From contig OZ244068.1 of the NCBI GenBank assembly GCA_965215615.1, positions 2,356,001 to 2,420,000 of the forward strand: DNA of 64,000 nt, read 5' to 3'. Positions 26,462 through 34,069 of this stretch are shown here, one piece after another. Both the position numbers and the translations under genes were made by a program. The DNA comes from CBDATA01 sp965215615 (lineage in GTDB: Bacteria; Acidobacteriota; Vicinamibacteria; Marinacidobacterales; Marinacidobacteraceae). The notes beneath the pieces are model-generated. The model ran no database searches and was not told the DNA's origin. It saw nothing but the letters and a program-made list of their open reading frames with translations. Position 1 is the first letter of the stretch. The number at the start of each line of letters is the position of its first letter.

Positions 26462-28525
26462 ATGGGCGTTCACGAGACTGCTGACATCCGCAACGTGGTC
26501 GTCGCCGGCCACGGTGGGGCCGGAAAGACAACCCTGGTTTCCGCCCTTCTCTACGCATCGGGCGCAGTGAACCGCCTGGGCCGCGTGGAGGACGGAAACA
26601 CGGTAACCGACTCCGAAGAGGACGAAATCGAACGCGGGGTCAGCCTGAGCGCGGCGCTCGCGCACTGCGAGTGGAACGAGACCAGGCTCAACCTGCTCGA
26701 CACCCCCGGATACAGCAATTTCATCAACGAAGCCCGCCTCGCGGCACCGGTGGCAGACACGATGCTGGTCGCGGTGTGCGCGAGCGACGGGATCTCGGTG
26801 AATACCGAGCGGGTCTGGAGTTTCGCCGAGGACAACCGTCTCGGAGCGGTGCTCGCCCTGACCCGGATGGACCGCGAACGGGCCTCCTTCGCCGACCGGG
26901 TGAAGCAGATCCAGGAGACATTCGGGCGCTCCGCCATTCCCGTCCAGCTTCCGATCGGCGAACGGGAGGACTTTTCCGGGGTCGTGGATCTGATCCGCGC
27001 CAAGGCCATCCTCGGTCCGGGGCCGGACGGGGCGGCACCGACCGTCTCGGACATTCCCGGAGAACTCGCGGCGGCCGCCGAAGAGGCCCGCGCCGAGCTC
27101 ATGGAGATGATCGCCGAATCGGACGAAGAGCTTCTCGACCTGTTCTTCGAGTCAGGAGAGCTGAGCGAGGAGCAGATGACCCGCGGCCTCGCAAAGGCAG
27201 TGGCCACCCGCCAGGTGTTCCCGATCGTGGCCGCCTCCGGTGCCCGGAACATCGGGACGAGCGCCCTGCTCGATGCCTTCGTCTCCTTCTGCCCGGACCC
27301 CTCCGGCAGGGGAGCGCTCCGCGGAAAGGACGAAGCAGGAGAACCGGCGGAGCGCAAGGTCACGAGCGACGGCCCCACGAGCCTCTACGTCTTCAAGACC
27401 ATCGCCGATCCGTTCGCAGGGCGGCTGAACCTCTTCCGGGTGATGAGCGGAAGGCTCAGAGCGGACGCAAGCCTCACGAACCTCACGAACGGCGAAACCG
27501 AGCGGTTCGGCGGCCTCAACATCATGAGCGGCAAGACGATGACACCGGTGGCCGAACTCGCGGCCGGTGACCTCGGTTGCGTGGCCAAGCTCAAGAGCAC
27601 CGCCACCGGCGACACGCTCGCCGCCGACAGGGCGGTTCGCTTCCCGCGCCCCGACATCCCGCGCCCGGTGATCAGCTTCGCCATCATCCCGAAATCACGC
27701 GGAGACGAGGACAAGATTTCGGGAGCGCTCCAGCGGCTCGCGGAAGAGGATCTGACTCTCAAGTACGGGCGGGAAACGGAGCTTTTGCTGTCGGGCACCG
27801 GGCAGCTCCACATCGAGGTCATCGTCTCGCGGATGAAGCGCCGGTTCGGAGTGGAAGTCGAACTCCGGGTGCCCCGCGTTCCGTACCGGGAGACGATCAC
27901 CAAATCCGTGGAGGCGCACGGCCGGCACAAGAAACAAAGCGGCGGGCACGGCCAGTTCGCCGACTGCCACGTCCGGGTGGAGCCCCTCGACCGGGGAGCG
28001 GATTTCCAGTTCGCGAGCGAGATCGTGGGCGGCGCAATCCCCCGCCAGTACATCCCCGCCATCGAGAAGGGATTTCAGGAAGCCCGCCAGAAAGGGGTTC
28101 TCGCCGGACACCCGGTGGTGGACTTCAAGGCCACCGTCTTCGACGGGAAATTCCACGCGGTGGATTCCTCGGAAATCGCATTCAAGATCGCGGCATCGCT
28201 CGCATTCAAGGATGCGATGGCGAAGTGCGGGCCCGTGCTGCTCGAACCGATCATGTCGGTCGAAATCCAGACCCCCGAGGATGCCACCGGGGATGTGCTC
28301 GGCGACCTGAACTCGCGGCGCGGGAGAACCCAGGGCATGGATCAAAAGGGCGGGCAGACCCACATCACCGCCCAGGCACCGATGGCCGAGATGCTGACCT
28401 ACGAGCCGACGCTGACTTCGCTGACCGGGGGACGGGGAGCGTTCCACATGGACTTCTCCCACTATGAGCCGGTCCCCGGCAATCTCACCAGGCAGATCAT
28501 CGAAGCCGAGCGCGGAAAGGACTGA
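26462..28525 (+). CDS. EF-G-like GTPase (EF-G paralogue, EF-G2 type)
   Basis: 687 residues with all five EF-G domains. Start ATG 26462 has AGGAGA 6 bases upstream. The GTPase motifs are those of the EF-G2 group rather than canonical EF-G: G1 is GHGGAGKTTL, G3 is DTPGYSNF instead of DTPGH, and G4 reads TRMD instead of NKMD. Domain II-V features remain, e.g. LLSGTGQLHIEVI, QSGGHGQFADCH, EIVGGAIPRQYIPA and SLTGGRGAFHMDFSHYEPVP. A canonical fusA is also present at 44608-46677, so this is a second copy, perhaps with a role in recycling, stress or resistance; function not established. The next gene begins 4 bases after its stop. Confidence 0.93.
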   Translation: MGVHETADIRNVVVAGHGGAGKTTLVSALLYASGAVNRLGRVEDGNTVTDSEEDEIERGVSLSAALAHCEWNETRLNLLDTPGYSNFINEARLAAPVADTMLVAVCASDGISVNTERVWSFAEDNRLGAVLALTRMDRERASFADRVKQIQETFGRSAIPVQLPIGEREDFSGVVDLIRAKAILGPGPDGAAPTVSDIPGELAAAAEEARAELMEMIAESDEELLDLFFESGELSEEQMTRGLAKAVATRQVFPIVAASGARNIGTSALLDAFVSFCPDPSGRGALRGKDEAGEPAERKVTSDGPTSLYVFKTIADPFAGRLNLFRVMSGRLRADASLTNLTNGETERFGGLNIMSGKTMTPVAELAAGDLGCVAKLKSTATGDTLAADRAVRFPRPDIPRPVISFAIIPKSRGDEDKISGALQRLAEEDLTLKYGRETELLLSGTGQLHIEVIVSRMKRRFGVEVELRVPRVPYRETITKSVEAHGRHKKQSGGHGQFADCHVRVEPLDRGADFQFASEIVGGAIPRQYIPAIEKGFQEARQKGVLAGHPVVDFKATVFDGKFHAVDSSEIAFKIAASLAFKDAMAKCGPVLLEPIMSVEIQTPEDATGDVLGDLNSRRGRTQGMDQKGGQTHITAQAPMAEMLTYEPTLTSLTGGRGAFHMDFSHYEPVPGNLTRQIIEAERGKD

Positions 28526-28529
28526 ACGC

Positions 28530-29558
28530 ATGTTCTCCAGACTTCACCGACTGCTCCCTGGCGGGCTCCTGCTCCTTTCGCTGGCCGCCGGGTGCGAGTC
28601 CGAAACCTCGACCCCCGCTCCCGTTCCGCTCCCACCTCCGCCAGCCCCCCTTCCGGCACCGGAACCCGAACCACCGCCACCTCCCGATCCCAACCCGTCA
28701 CCGCCTCCCGATCCCAACCCGTCACCGCCTCCCGATCCCAACCCGTCACCACCTCCCGATCCCAACCCGTCACCACCTCCCGATCCCAACCCGTCACCAC
28801 CTCCCGATCCCGCCCCGGCGCCCAATCCGTCACCACCTCCCGATCCCGCCCCGGCGCCCAATCCGTCACCACCTCCCGATCCCGCCCCGGCACCCAATCC
28901 GTCACCGCCTCCCGATCCCGTCCCGGTGCCCGAGTCACCTCCCCCGATGAGCGACTGCCCGGAAACCGCCCGCTACGAGGTGGTCTTCACCGCGGTCTGG
29001 GATCGGTCCACCCACGGGAACCAGCCCCCCTTCCCGGCGGGAGCGCACTTTTCGCGGGTCGTGGGGGCGACTCACATCCCCGCGGTCGAGTTCTGGCGGA
29101 CGGACGGGATTGCGACTCCGGGGATCGAGAGCATGGCCGAGACCGGGGGGGTCGGGGCACTCTGCCGGGAAATCCGGGCGGAAGCGGATCAGGACCGGAG
29201 CAGCGTCTGCGTGAGCGGCGACGAGCCGTCGTTCTCTTCGCCGGGCTCGGTTCGCTTCACCTTCGACGCGAAAGCGGACCATCCGCTCGTGACCCTCGTT
29301 TCGATGATCGCACCGAGCCCCGACTGGTTCGTCGGGATCAGCGGGATGCCCCTCCGGGAAGAGAGCTGCTGGGTGGAGAAGATCGAGCTCGACCTGGTCG
29401 GTTACGACGCCGGGACCGACAGCGGTGCCACCTTCACCGCGGGCGATGCCGATGTGACCCCGCACCAGCCGATCGGGCTCATCTCCGAACTCCCCGCTTC
29501 GGTGCGGGAGGAGCCGTTCGCGAGGCTCGCTCTCACCCGCGTGGACCAGCCCGAATAG
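28530..29558 (+). CDS. Lipoprotein with proline-rich repeat and spondin domain
   Basis: 342 residues. Signal peptide ending in a lipobox (LLLLSLAAGC, Cys22). Residues about 29-139 are a proline-rich stalk: five copies of PDPNPSPP then three of PDPAPAPNPSPP. From about 145 a spondin-N-type domain follows: YEVVFTAVWDRSTHGNQPPF, AGAHFSRVVGATHIPAVEFW, SMAETGGVGALCREI and LVSMIAPSPDWFVGISGM are family hallmarks, with Asp residues that would bind Ca2+ in the eukaryotic domain. Probably outer-surface anchored with the domain held away on the stalk. It starts 4 bp after the EF-G-like gene, an odd pairing. Confidence 0.85.
   Translation: MFSRLHRLLPGGLLLLSLAAGCESETSTPAPVPLPPPPAPLPAPEPEPPPPPDPNPSPPPDPNPSPPPDPNPSPPPDPNPSPPPDPNPSPPPDPAPAPNPSPPPDPAPAPNPSPPPDPAPAPNPSPPPDPVPVPESPPPMSDCPETARYEVVFTAVWDRSTHGNQPPFPAGAHFSRVVGATHIPAVEFWRTDGIATPGIESMAETGGVGALCREIRAEADQDRSSVCVSGDEPSFSSPGSVRFTFDAKADHPLVTLVSMIAPSPDWFVGISGMPLREESCWVEKIELDLVGYDAGTDSGATFTAGDADVTPHQPIGLISELPASVREEPFARLALTRVDQPE
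28683..28910 (+). repeat. In-frame 24-bp and 36-bp proline-rich tandem repeats
   Basis: Five 24-bp units (PDPNPSPP) are followed by three 36-bp units (PDPAPAPNPSPP). The 36-bp unit looks like the 24-bp unit with a 12-bp insertion. Units are nearly identical at DNA level, so copy number is likely to vary by slippage. Confidence 0.9.
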
Positions 29559-29582
29559 GAGGGCCCGAACAGGAAGGGCCGG

Positions 29583-29960
29583 CTACTCGGCGGCGGATTC
29601 TCCGGCCTGCTCCACGAACTCGATCCGGGCCATCGGAGCGCCGTCGCCCTTGCGCGGCCCGAGCTTGAGAATGCGCGTATAGCCGCCCGGGCGGTTCTCG
29701 AAGCGCGGGGCGACCTCGCGGAAAAGGTGGGCCACGACCTGGCGGCGCGGCAGGATCCGGAGCGCCCGGCGGCGTGCCGCCAGATCGCTGCGGCGGCCAA
29801 GAGTCACCAGCCGCTCGACGAAAGGACGAACTTCCTTGGCTTTCGCGAGAGTGGTGGAGAGGTGGCCGTGATAGATGAGCGTGGCGGAAAGGTTCCGCAA
29901 GAGCGCGAGCCGATGCGCGGTTTCGCGGCCGAGCTTGCGGTGTCCCGAGCGATGGCGCAT
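29583..29960 (-). CDS. rplQ: 50S ribosomal protein L17
   Basis: 125 residues. MRHRSGHRKLGRETAHRLAL and LRNLSATLIYHGHLSTTLAKAKEVRP are the conserved L17 N-terminus, and GGYTRILKLGPRKGDGAPMA the C-terminal motif. Large-subunit protein near the exit tunnel. Last gene of the ribosomal operon; its ATG overlaps the rpoA stop (TAATG). Confidence 0.97.
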   Translation of the reverse strand: MRHRSGHRKLGRETAHRLALLRNLSATLIYHGHLSTTLAKAKEVRPFVERLVTLGRRSDLAARRRALRILPRRQVVAHLFREVAPRFENRPGGYTRILKLGPRKGDGAPMARIEFVEQAGESAAE

Positions 29961-30913
29961 TACGGGTTCACCCCCATGTCGAGACGCAGGTCCATGTTGG
30001 CGAGGATCCGGGTGATCTCCTCGATGCTCTTGCGACCGATGTTCCGCTCCTTGAGCAGATCCTTCTCGGACTTGACGACCAGCTCTCCGACCGTGGAGAT
30101 GTGGGCGTTCTTGAGGCCGTTGTAGGCACGGATCGAGAGCTGATCCGAAAGGTCATCGATCGACATGTAGCGATGGCGGTCGAAGGCCACCTGGTCCGGA
30201 TTGGCGAGCGCCACCAGATCGTCGGAATCCCCTTCCTCGCCCACGAAGATGCCGAGCATCTCCCGCAGCAGGCGGGACGCGACCGCGAGCGCATCGAGAG
30301 GAGTCACCGATCCGTCGGTGAAGATCTCGAGGAGCAGCTTGTCGAAATCGGTGTTCTGGCCGACCCGGGCCGGTTCGATCCGGTAATTCACCCGCCGCAC
30401 CGGAGAGTGCGTGGAATCCACCGGGATGAAGCCGACCTCCGGAGCGTCCTCCCGGTTCTGCTCGGCGGGAACGTGCCCGCGGGCATTCCGGACGAGCATT
30501 TCGAGATTCAGCTCGCCCTCCGAGGTAAGAGTCGCAATGGGCACGTCCGGATCGAGGATCTCGACGTTCGGATCGGTCTTGATGTCTCCCGAGGTGATCG
30601 CGCCCGGCTTGCTCGCCTCCACCCGCATCCTTCGCGGCTGCGGCCCGTGCACCTTGATCGGGATCCGCTTCAGGTTGAGGATGATGTCCATGGTGTCTTC
30701 CTTGACACCCTTGATCGTGGACAGCTCGTGCTGCACGCCTTCGAAGCGCACGGCGGTGACCGCGGCTCCCTCGATGGAGGAGATCAGAACCCGCCGCAGG
30801 GCGTTTCCGACCGTGACCCCGTAGCCCCTCTCGAAAGGGTGGGCGGAAAAGCGACCGTAGCTGTCGGTGCTTTCTTCGATGTTCAGGCCTCGCGGCCGTT
30901 GCAGTTCGGGCAT
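29960..30913 (-). CDS. rpoA: RNA polymerase alpha subunit
   Basis: About 317 residues. The N-terminal assembly domain has YGRFSAHPFERGYGVTVGNA and LRRVLISSIEGAAVTAVRFE; the C-terminal domain (about 245-317) has DQLSIRAYNGLKNAHIST and LLKERNIGRKSIEEI, the helix-hairpin-helix part that contacts UP elements and activators. Scaffold for core polymerase assembly. ATG 30913 preferred over the preceding TTG. Position between rpsD and rplQ is the standard one. Confidence 0.98.
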   Translation of the reverse strand: MPELQRPRGLNIEESTDSYGRFSAHPFERGYGVTVGNALRRVLISSIEGAAVTAVRFEGVQHELSTIKGVKEDTMDIILNLKRIPIKVHGPQPRRMRVEASKPGAITSGDIKTDPNVEILDPDVPIATLTSEGELNLEMLVRNARGHVPAEQNREDAPEVGFIPVDSTHSPVRRVNYRIEPARVGQNTDFDKLLLEIFTDGSVTPLDALAVASRLLREMLGIFVGEEGDSDDLVALANPDQVAFDRHRYMSIDDLSDQLSIRAYNGLKNAHISTVGELVVKSEKDLLKERNIGRKSIEEITRILANMDLRLDMGVNP

Positions 30914-30923
30914 CAAACAGTCC

Positions 30924-31556
30924 TTAGCGTGAATACAGCTCGACGATGAGCTGGTCGCGAATCTTGAGCTGTGGATCTTCGCCGGTCGGAAGCGTCGTCA
31001 CCACGCCGGTGGCGGCATCCTCGGCATTTCGCTGGAGCCAGTCGGGGGCCGGACGAGCTTCGAGCGACTCCATGATCGCCTTGAAGAAATCCTTCTTCCG
31101 GGTGCGCTCGCGGATGCGAACCACATCCCCCTGATCCACGATGAACGAGGGGATGTTCACCCGCCTTCCGTTCACGTCTATGTGGCCGTGACGGACGAAG
31201 AGCCGCGCCGCCGGCCGCGAGGGCGCATAGCCCAGTCGGTACACGACGTTGTCGAGCCGGCGCTCCAGCAACTGGAGGAGTGCCGTTCCGGTGACCGCGC
31301 GCTCGCGCTCGGCGCGCTCGAAATAGAGGCGGAACTGGCGCTCGAGCAGACCGTAGGCCCGCTTGGCCTTCTGCTTTTCGCGCAACTGGAGTCCGTACCC
31401 CTGCACGCGGCTGCGCCGGGATTTCCCGTGAGCGCCGGGAGCGAAATTCCGCTTCTCGATCGCGCACTTGGGACTGTTGCAGCGGTCCCCTTTCAAAAAG
31501 AGCTTGGCACCCTCACGCCGGCAGAGCCGGCAGACGGGACCTCGATACCTGGCCAA
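30924..31556 (-). CDS. rpsD: 30S ribosomal protein S4 (zinc-binding form)
   Basis: 210 residues, TTG start. MARYRGPVCRLCRREGAKLF with two further cysteines in RCNSPKCAIEKR gives the four-Cys zinc site (C+ form). SRRSRVQGYGLQLREKQKAK and the S4 RNA-binding domain RLDNVVYRLGYAPSR then HGHIDVNGRRVNIPSF follow. Primary 16S rRNA binder that nucleates small-subunit assembly and can act as an operon repressor in other bacteria. Confidence 0.97.
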   Translation of the reverse strand: MARYRGPVCRLCRREGAKLFLKGDRCNSPKCAIEKRNFAPGAHGKSRRSRVQGYGLQLREKQKAKRAYGLLERQFRLYFERAERERAVTGTALLQLLERRLDNVVYRLGYAPSRPAARLFVRHGHIDVNGRRVNIPSFIVDQGDVVRIRERTRKKDFFKAIMESLEARPAPDWLQRNAEDAATGVVTTLPTGEDPQLKIRDQLIVELYSR

Positions 31557-31568
31557 ACCTCGAACCTC

Positions 31569-31967
31569 CTAGTTACGGCGCCTCTTCGGCGGCCGGCACC
31601 CGTTGTGGGGTATGGGAGTGACATCCTTGATGGACCGGATGGCGATCCCGGCGGCATCCACCGCCCGGATGGCCGCTTCCCGGCCCGCACCCGGTCCCCG
31701 GACCCGGACATCCACATGGGAGCATCCGAGGGAACGGGCTTCACGAGCGGCGGCACCCGCCGCCTGCTGGGCGGCGAAAGGTGTCTGCTTTCTCGAGCCA
31801 CGGAAGCCCTGGGACCCCGCGCTGGACCAGCAGACAACGTTCCCCGCCGGATCGGCGAACGTGATGATGGTGTTGTGATAGGTCGCGTGGATGGACACGA
31901 TGCCGGCGGTCAGCGTCCGCCGCTCGCGCCGCTTCTGGACCCGACGTTTTGCTTTTTTCTTCGCCAT
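31569..31967 (-). CDS. rpsK: 30S ribosomal protein S11
   Basis: 132 residues. AGIVSIHATYHNTIITFADP, GFRGSRKQTPFAAQQAA and GREAAIRAVDAAGIAI are conserved S11 segments; the C-terminus ends NGCRPPKRRRN, as expected. Platform protein contacting 16S rRNA near the Shine-Dalgarno helix. Twelve bp upstream of rpsD and 5 bp after rpsM. Confidence 0.98.
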   Translation of the reverse strand: MAKKKAKRRVQKRRERRTLTAGIVSIHATYHNTIITFADPAGNVVCWSSAGSQGFRGSRKQTPFAAQQAAGAAAREARSLGCSHVDVRVRGPGAGREAAIRAVDAAGIAIRSIKDVTPIPHNGCRPPKRRRN

Positions 31968-31972
31968 GACGG

Positions 31973-32338
31973 TCAGTTCCGACGCATGCCGGCCCGGCGC
32001 GGGCCGCGTCTCGTGCGGGAGTTGGTCTTGGTGCGCTGGCCACGAGCCGGGAGCCCCCGGCGATGGCGCAAACCCCGATAGCAGCCGATGTCCATGAGGC
32101 GTTTGAGGTTCATGGAGAGACGCTTGCGGAGATCTCCCTCGACATCGCCCCCTTCATCGAGAACACGGCTGATCTGGCTCACTTCTTCCTCGGAAAGCTC
32201 GCTCACCCGCCGGGAGCCGTCGATCCCGGCGCGTTCGAGGATGGCCCCGGAACGCTGGCGGCCGACTCCGAAGATGCGGGTCAACCCGATGTCCACCCGC
32301 TTGGCGGGCGGCAGGTCAACGCCGGCGATGCGAGCCAT
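31973..32338 (-). CDS. rpsM: 30S ribosomal protein S13
   Basis: 121 residues. MARIAGVDLPPAKRVDIGLT, IFGVGRQRSGAILERAGID, then HRRGLPARGQRTKTNSRTRR at the C-terminus are all diagnostic of S13. Head protein that contacts P-site tRNA and forms the B1 bridge with the large subunit. Placed after rpmJ and before rpsK as in most bacteria. Confidence 0.98.
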   Translation of the reverse strand: MARIAGVDLPPAKRVDIGLTRIFGVGRQRSGAILERAGIDGSRRVSELSEEEVSQISRVLDEGGDVEGDLRKRLSMNLKRLMDIGCYRGLRHRRGLPARGQRTKTNSRTRRGPRRAGMRRN

Positions 32339-32377
32339 GGAAGCCTCCGTTGGGGGCAGCGGTATGCGACATTCGTC

Positions 32378-32491
32378 TCACCCCTGACGCTGCTTGCAGC
32401 GCGGATTTTCGCAGATCACCCGCACCACCCGGCGGCGACGGACGATCTTGCACTTGGCACAGATGCGACGGACCGACGATCGTACTTTCAT
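32378..32491 (-). CDS. rpmJ: 50S ribosomal protein L36
   Basis: 37 residues: MKVRSSVRRICAKCKIVRRR with the C-terminus RVICENPRCKQRQG. Zinc-ribbon ligands are Cys11, Cys14, Cys27 and a fourth Cys where many L36 proteins have His. Small RNA-binding protein of the large subunit. It lies 8 bp downstream of infA. Confidence 0.97.
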   Translation of the reverse strand: MKVRSSVRRICAKCKIVRRRRVVRVICENPRCKQRQG

Positions 32492-32499
32492 GGACTCTC

Positions 32500-32721
32500 C
32501 TATTTGCACCTGTAAACGATGCGCCCGCGGGTCAGGTCGTAGGGCGAAAGCTCCACGAGCACCCGATCCCCGGGCAGTACCTTGATGAAGCTCTTCCGCA
32601 TCTTGCCGGATACGTGAGCGAGAACCTGATGATCCCCGTTGTCCAGCTTCACCTTGAACATGGCGTTGGGCAGTGGCTCCATGACCACTGCCTCAACCGA
32701 TATGGCGTCTTCCTTCGACAC
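32500..32721 (-). CDS. infA: Translation initiation factor IF-1
   Basis: 73 residues from GTG 32721 (SKEDAISVEAVVMEPLPNAM). The S1/OB-fold motif FKVKLDNGDHQVLAHVSGKM, then RKSFIKVLPGDRVLVELSPY and DLTRGRIVYRCK complete the standard protein. Binds the A site during initiation. The start lies inside the 3' end of map, a 29-bp overlap. Confidence 0.97.
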   Translation of the reverse strand: MSKEDAISVEAVVMEPLPNAMFKVKLDNGDHQVLAHVSGKMRKSFIKVLPGDRVLVELSPYDLTRGRIVYRCK

Positions 32722-33499
32722 GTGTCGCCTCCTGGCTTTCGGCCGCGGTGCCTCTTTCCTCGCAGAGGATCCACGGGCCGGATTCGGTGATGGCGATGGA
32801 GCGCTCGAAGTGAGCGGAAAGGCTACCGTCGGCAGTGACCACCGTCCAGCCATCACGCCTTTCCACGACTTCAGGGCCTCCGGAATTCACCATCGGCTCG
32901 ATGGCCATCACATCTCCAGCGGCCAGACGGACTCCCTTCCCCGGCTCGCCGTAGTTCGGGATCCAGGGCTCCATGTGGAGACTGGTCCCGATGGCGTGGC
33001 CACCGTATTCGCGCACGATGGAAAAGCCGCGCTCTTCCACGAACGTCTGCACCGCGTGGCCGATATCCGAGAGACGGCCGCCGGGAAGGGCGGCACCGAT
33101 CCCGGCGAACATCGCCTTTTCGGTGACTTCGAGGAGACGGGCGGCTTCCTCGTCGATCTGGCCGACCGGAATGGTCATGGCGTTGTCGCCGTAGTAACCA
33201 TCCACGATACAGCCGAAGTCCACGCTCACCACGTCGCCTTCGCGGAGCTTCCGCCAGCGGGAGGGGATGCCGTGGACGACTTCCTCGTTCACCGAAACGC
33301 AAAGACTCTTCGGAAAACCGCGATAGCCCTTGAAGGCGGCAGGCACCCCGTGACGCTTGAGATTCCCGGCCGCGATGCGGTCCAGCTCGGCGGTGCTCAT
33401 CCCCGGCTCGACCCGCCGTCGCAGGAGTTCGAGGGTTTCCACGGTGATGGCGTTCGCCTGGTGGAGCTTGTCCAGCTCGGCATCGGTGCGGGAGATCAC
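32693..33499 (-). CDS. map: Methionine aminopeptidase type I
   Basis: 268 residues, a little longer than typical because of a C-terminal tail after the last motif. Dinuclear metal ligands are visible: Asp in VSVDFGCIVDGYYGD (two), His in REYGGHAIGTSLH, Glu in MAIEPMVNSGG and Glu in HFERSIAITESGPW. Removes the initiator methionine from nascent proteins. GTG start overlaps the adk stop (GTGA). Confidence 0.97.
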   Translation of the reverse strand: MISRTDAELDKLHQANAITVETLELLRRRVEPGMSTAELDRIAAGNLKRHGVPAAFKGYRGFPKSLCVSVNEEVVHGIPSRWRKLREGDVVSVDFGCIVDGYYGDNAMTIPVGQIDEEAARLLEVTEKAMFAGIGAALPGGRLSDIGHAVQTFVEERGFSIVREYGGHAIGTSLHMEPWIPNYGEPGKGVRLAAGDVMAIEPMVNSGGPEVVERRDGWTVVTADGSLSAHFERSIAITESGPWILCEERGTAAESQEATRVEGRRHIG

Positions 33500-34068
33500 G
33501 CGAACGCTCCCACTTCCGGAAGGGCGGCGAGCAGCCGGTCCGCGATCTCGGCGGGGGACCCCACGCCGTCTATCTCGGAGAGATCGTCACGGTAGTGGTC
33601 GAGAAGCGGCCGGGTCTCCGCCTCATAAATCCCGAGTCGCTCGCGGAAAGCGGCCTCGGAATCGTCCTGGCGACCCTCTTCGAGGCGGCGTCCCCGGATC
33701 CTCCGCAGCAGCTCCTCCTGCGGAACCCGGATGTTCACGATCGACATCCGGGCACCGAGACGGCCGAGCACGGCTTCGAGCGCGACCGCCTGTGCCCGGT
33801 TGCGGGGATATCCGTCGAGGAGGAAGCCGCTCCGGCAGTCAGGGGCGGCGAGCCGCTCCTCCACGATACCGAGCATGGTCCGGTCGTCCACGAGACGGCC
33901 GGCGGCCATGATCTCGCGGGCGCGGCGGCCCAGTTCGGAATCTCCTTCGGCCGCCTCGCGCAGGATCGCTCCGGTGGAGATGTGGGGGATCCCGAGCTTC
34001 GCCGAAAGTTCGGCGGCCTGGGTTCCCTTGCCGGCACCGGGAGGGCCGAGGAGGAGGATCGCCTGCAT
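33496..34068 (-). CDS. adk: Adenylate kinase, short-LID form
   Basis: 190 residues from ATG 34068, 1 bp after the secY stop. P-loop GPPGAGKGTQ, AMP-binding ISTGAILREAAEGDSELG and GFLLDGYPRNRAQA. The LID is reduced to GRRLEEGRQDDSEAAFRERL with no zinc-finger cysteines, so this is the short-LID type. Interconverts ATP+AMP and 2 ADP. Usual secY-adk-map-infA order. Confidence 0.96.
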   Translation of the reverse strand: MQAILLLGPPGAGKGTQAAELSAKLGIPHISTGAILREAAEGDSELGRRAREIMAAGRLVDDRTMLGIVEERLAAPDCRSGFLLDGYPRNRAQAVALEAVLGRLGARMSIVNIRVPQEELLRRIRGRRLEEGRQDDSEAAFRERLGIYEAETRPLLDHYRDDLSEIDGVGSPAEIADRLLAALPEVGAFA

Positions 34069-34069
34069 C

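Noticed and set aside
28683..28910. Possible CRISPR array
   Set aside because: Units are contiguous without spacers and encode an in-frame proline-rich stalk.
29559..29582. Terminator between the spondin gene and rplQ
   Set aside because: Only a 5-bp GGCCC/GGGCC stem and no U-run; too weak to call.
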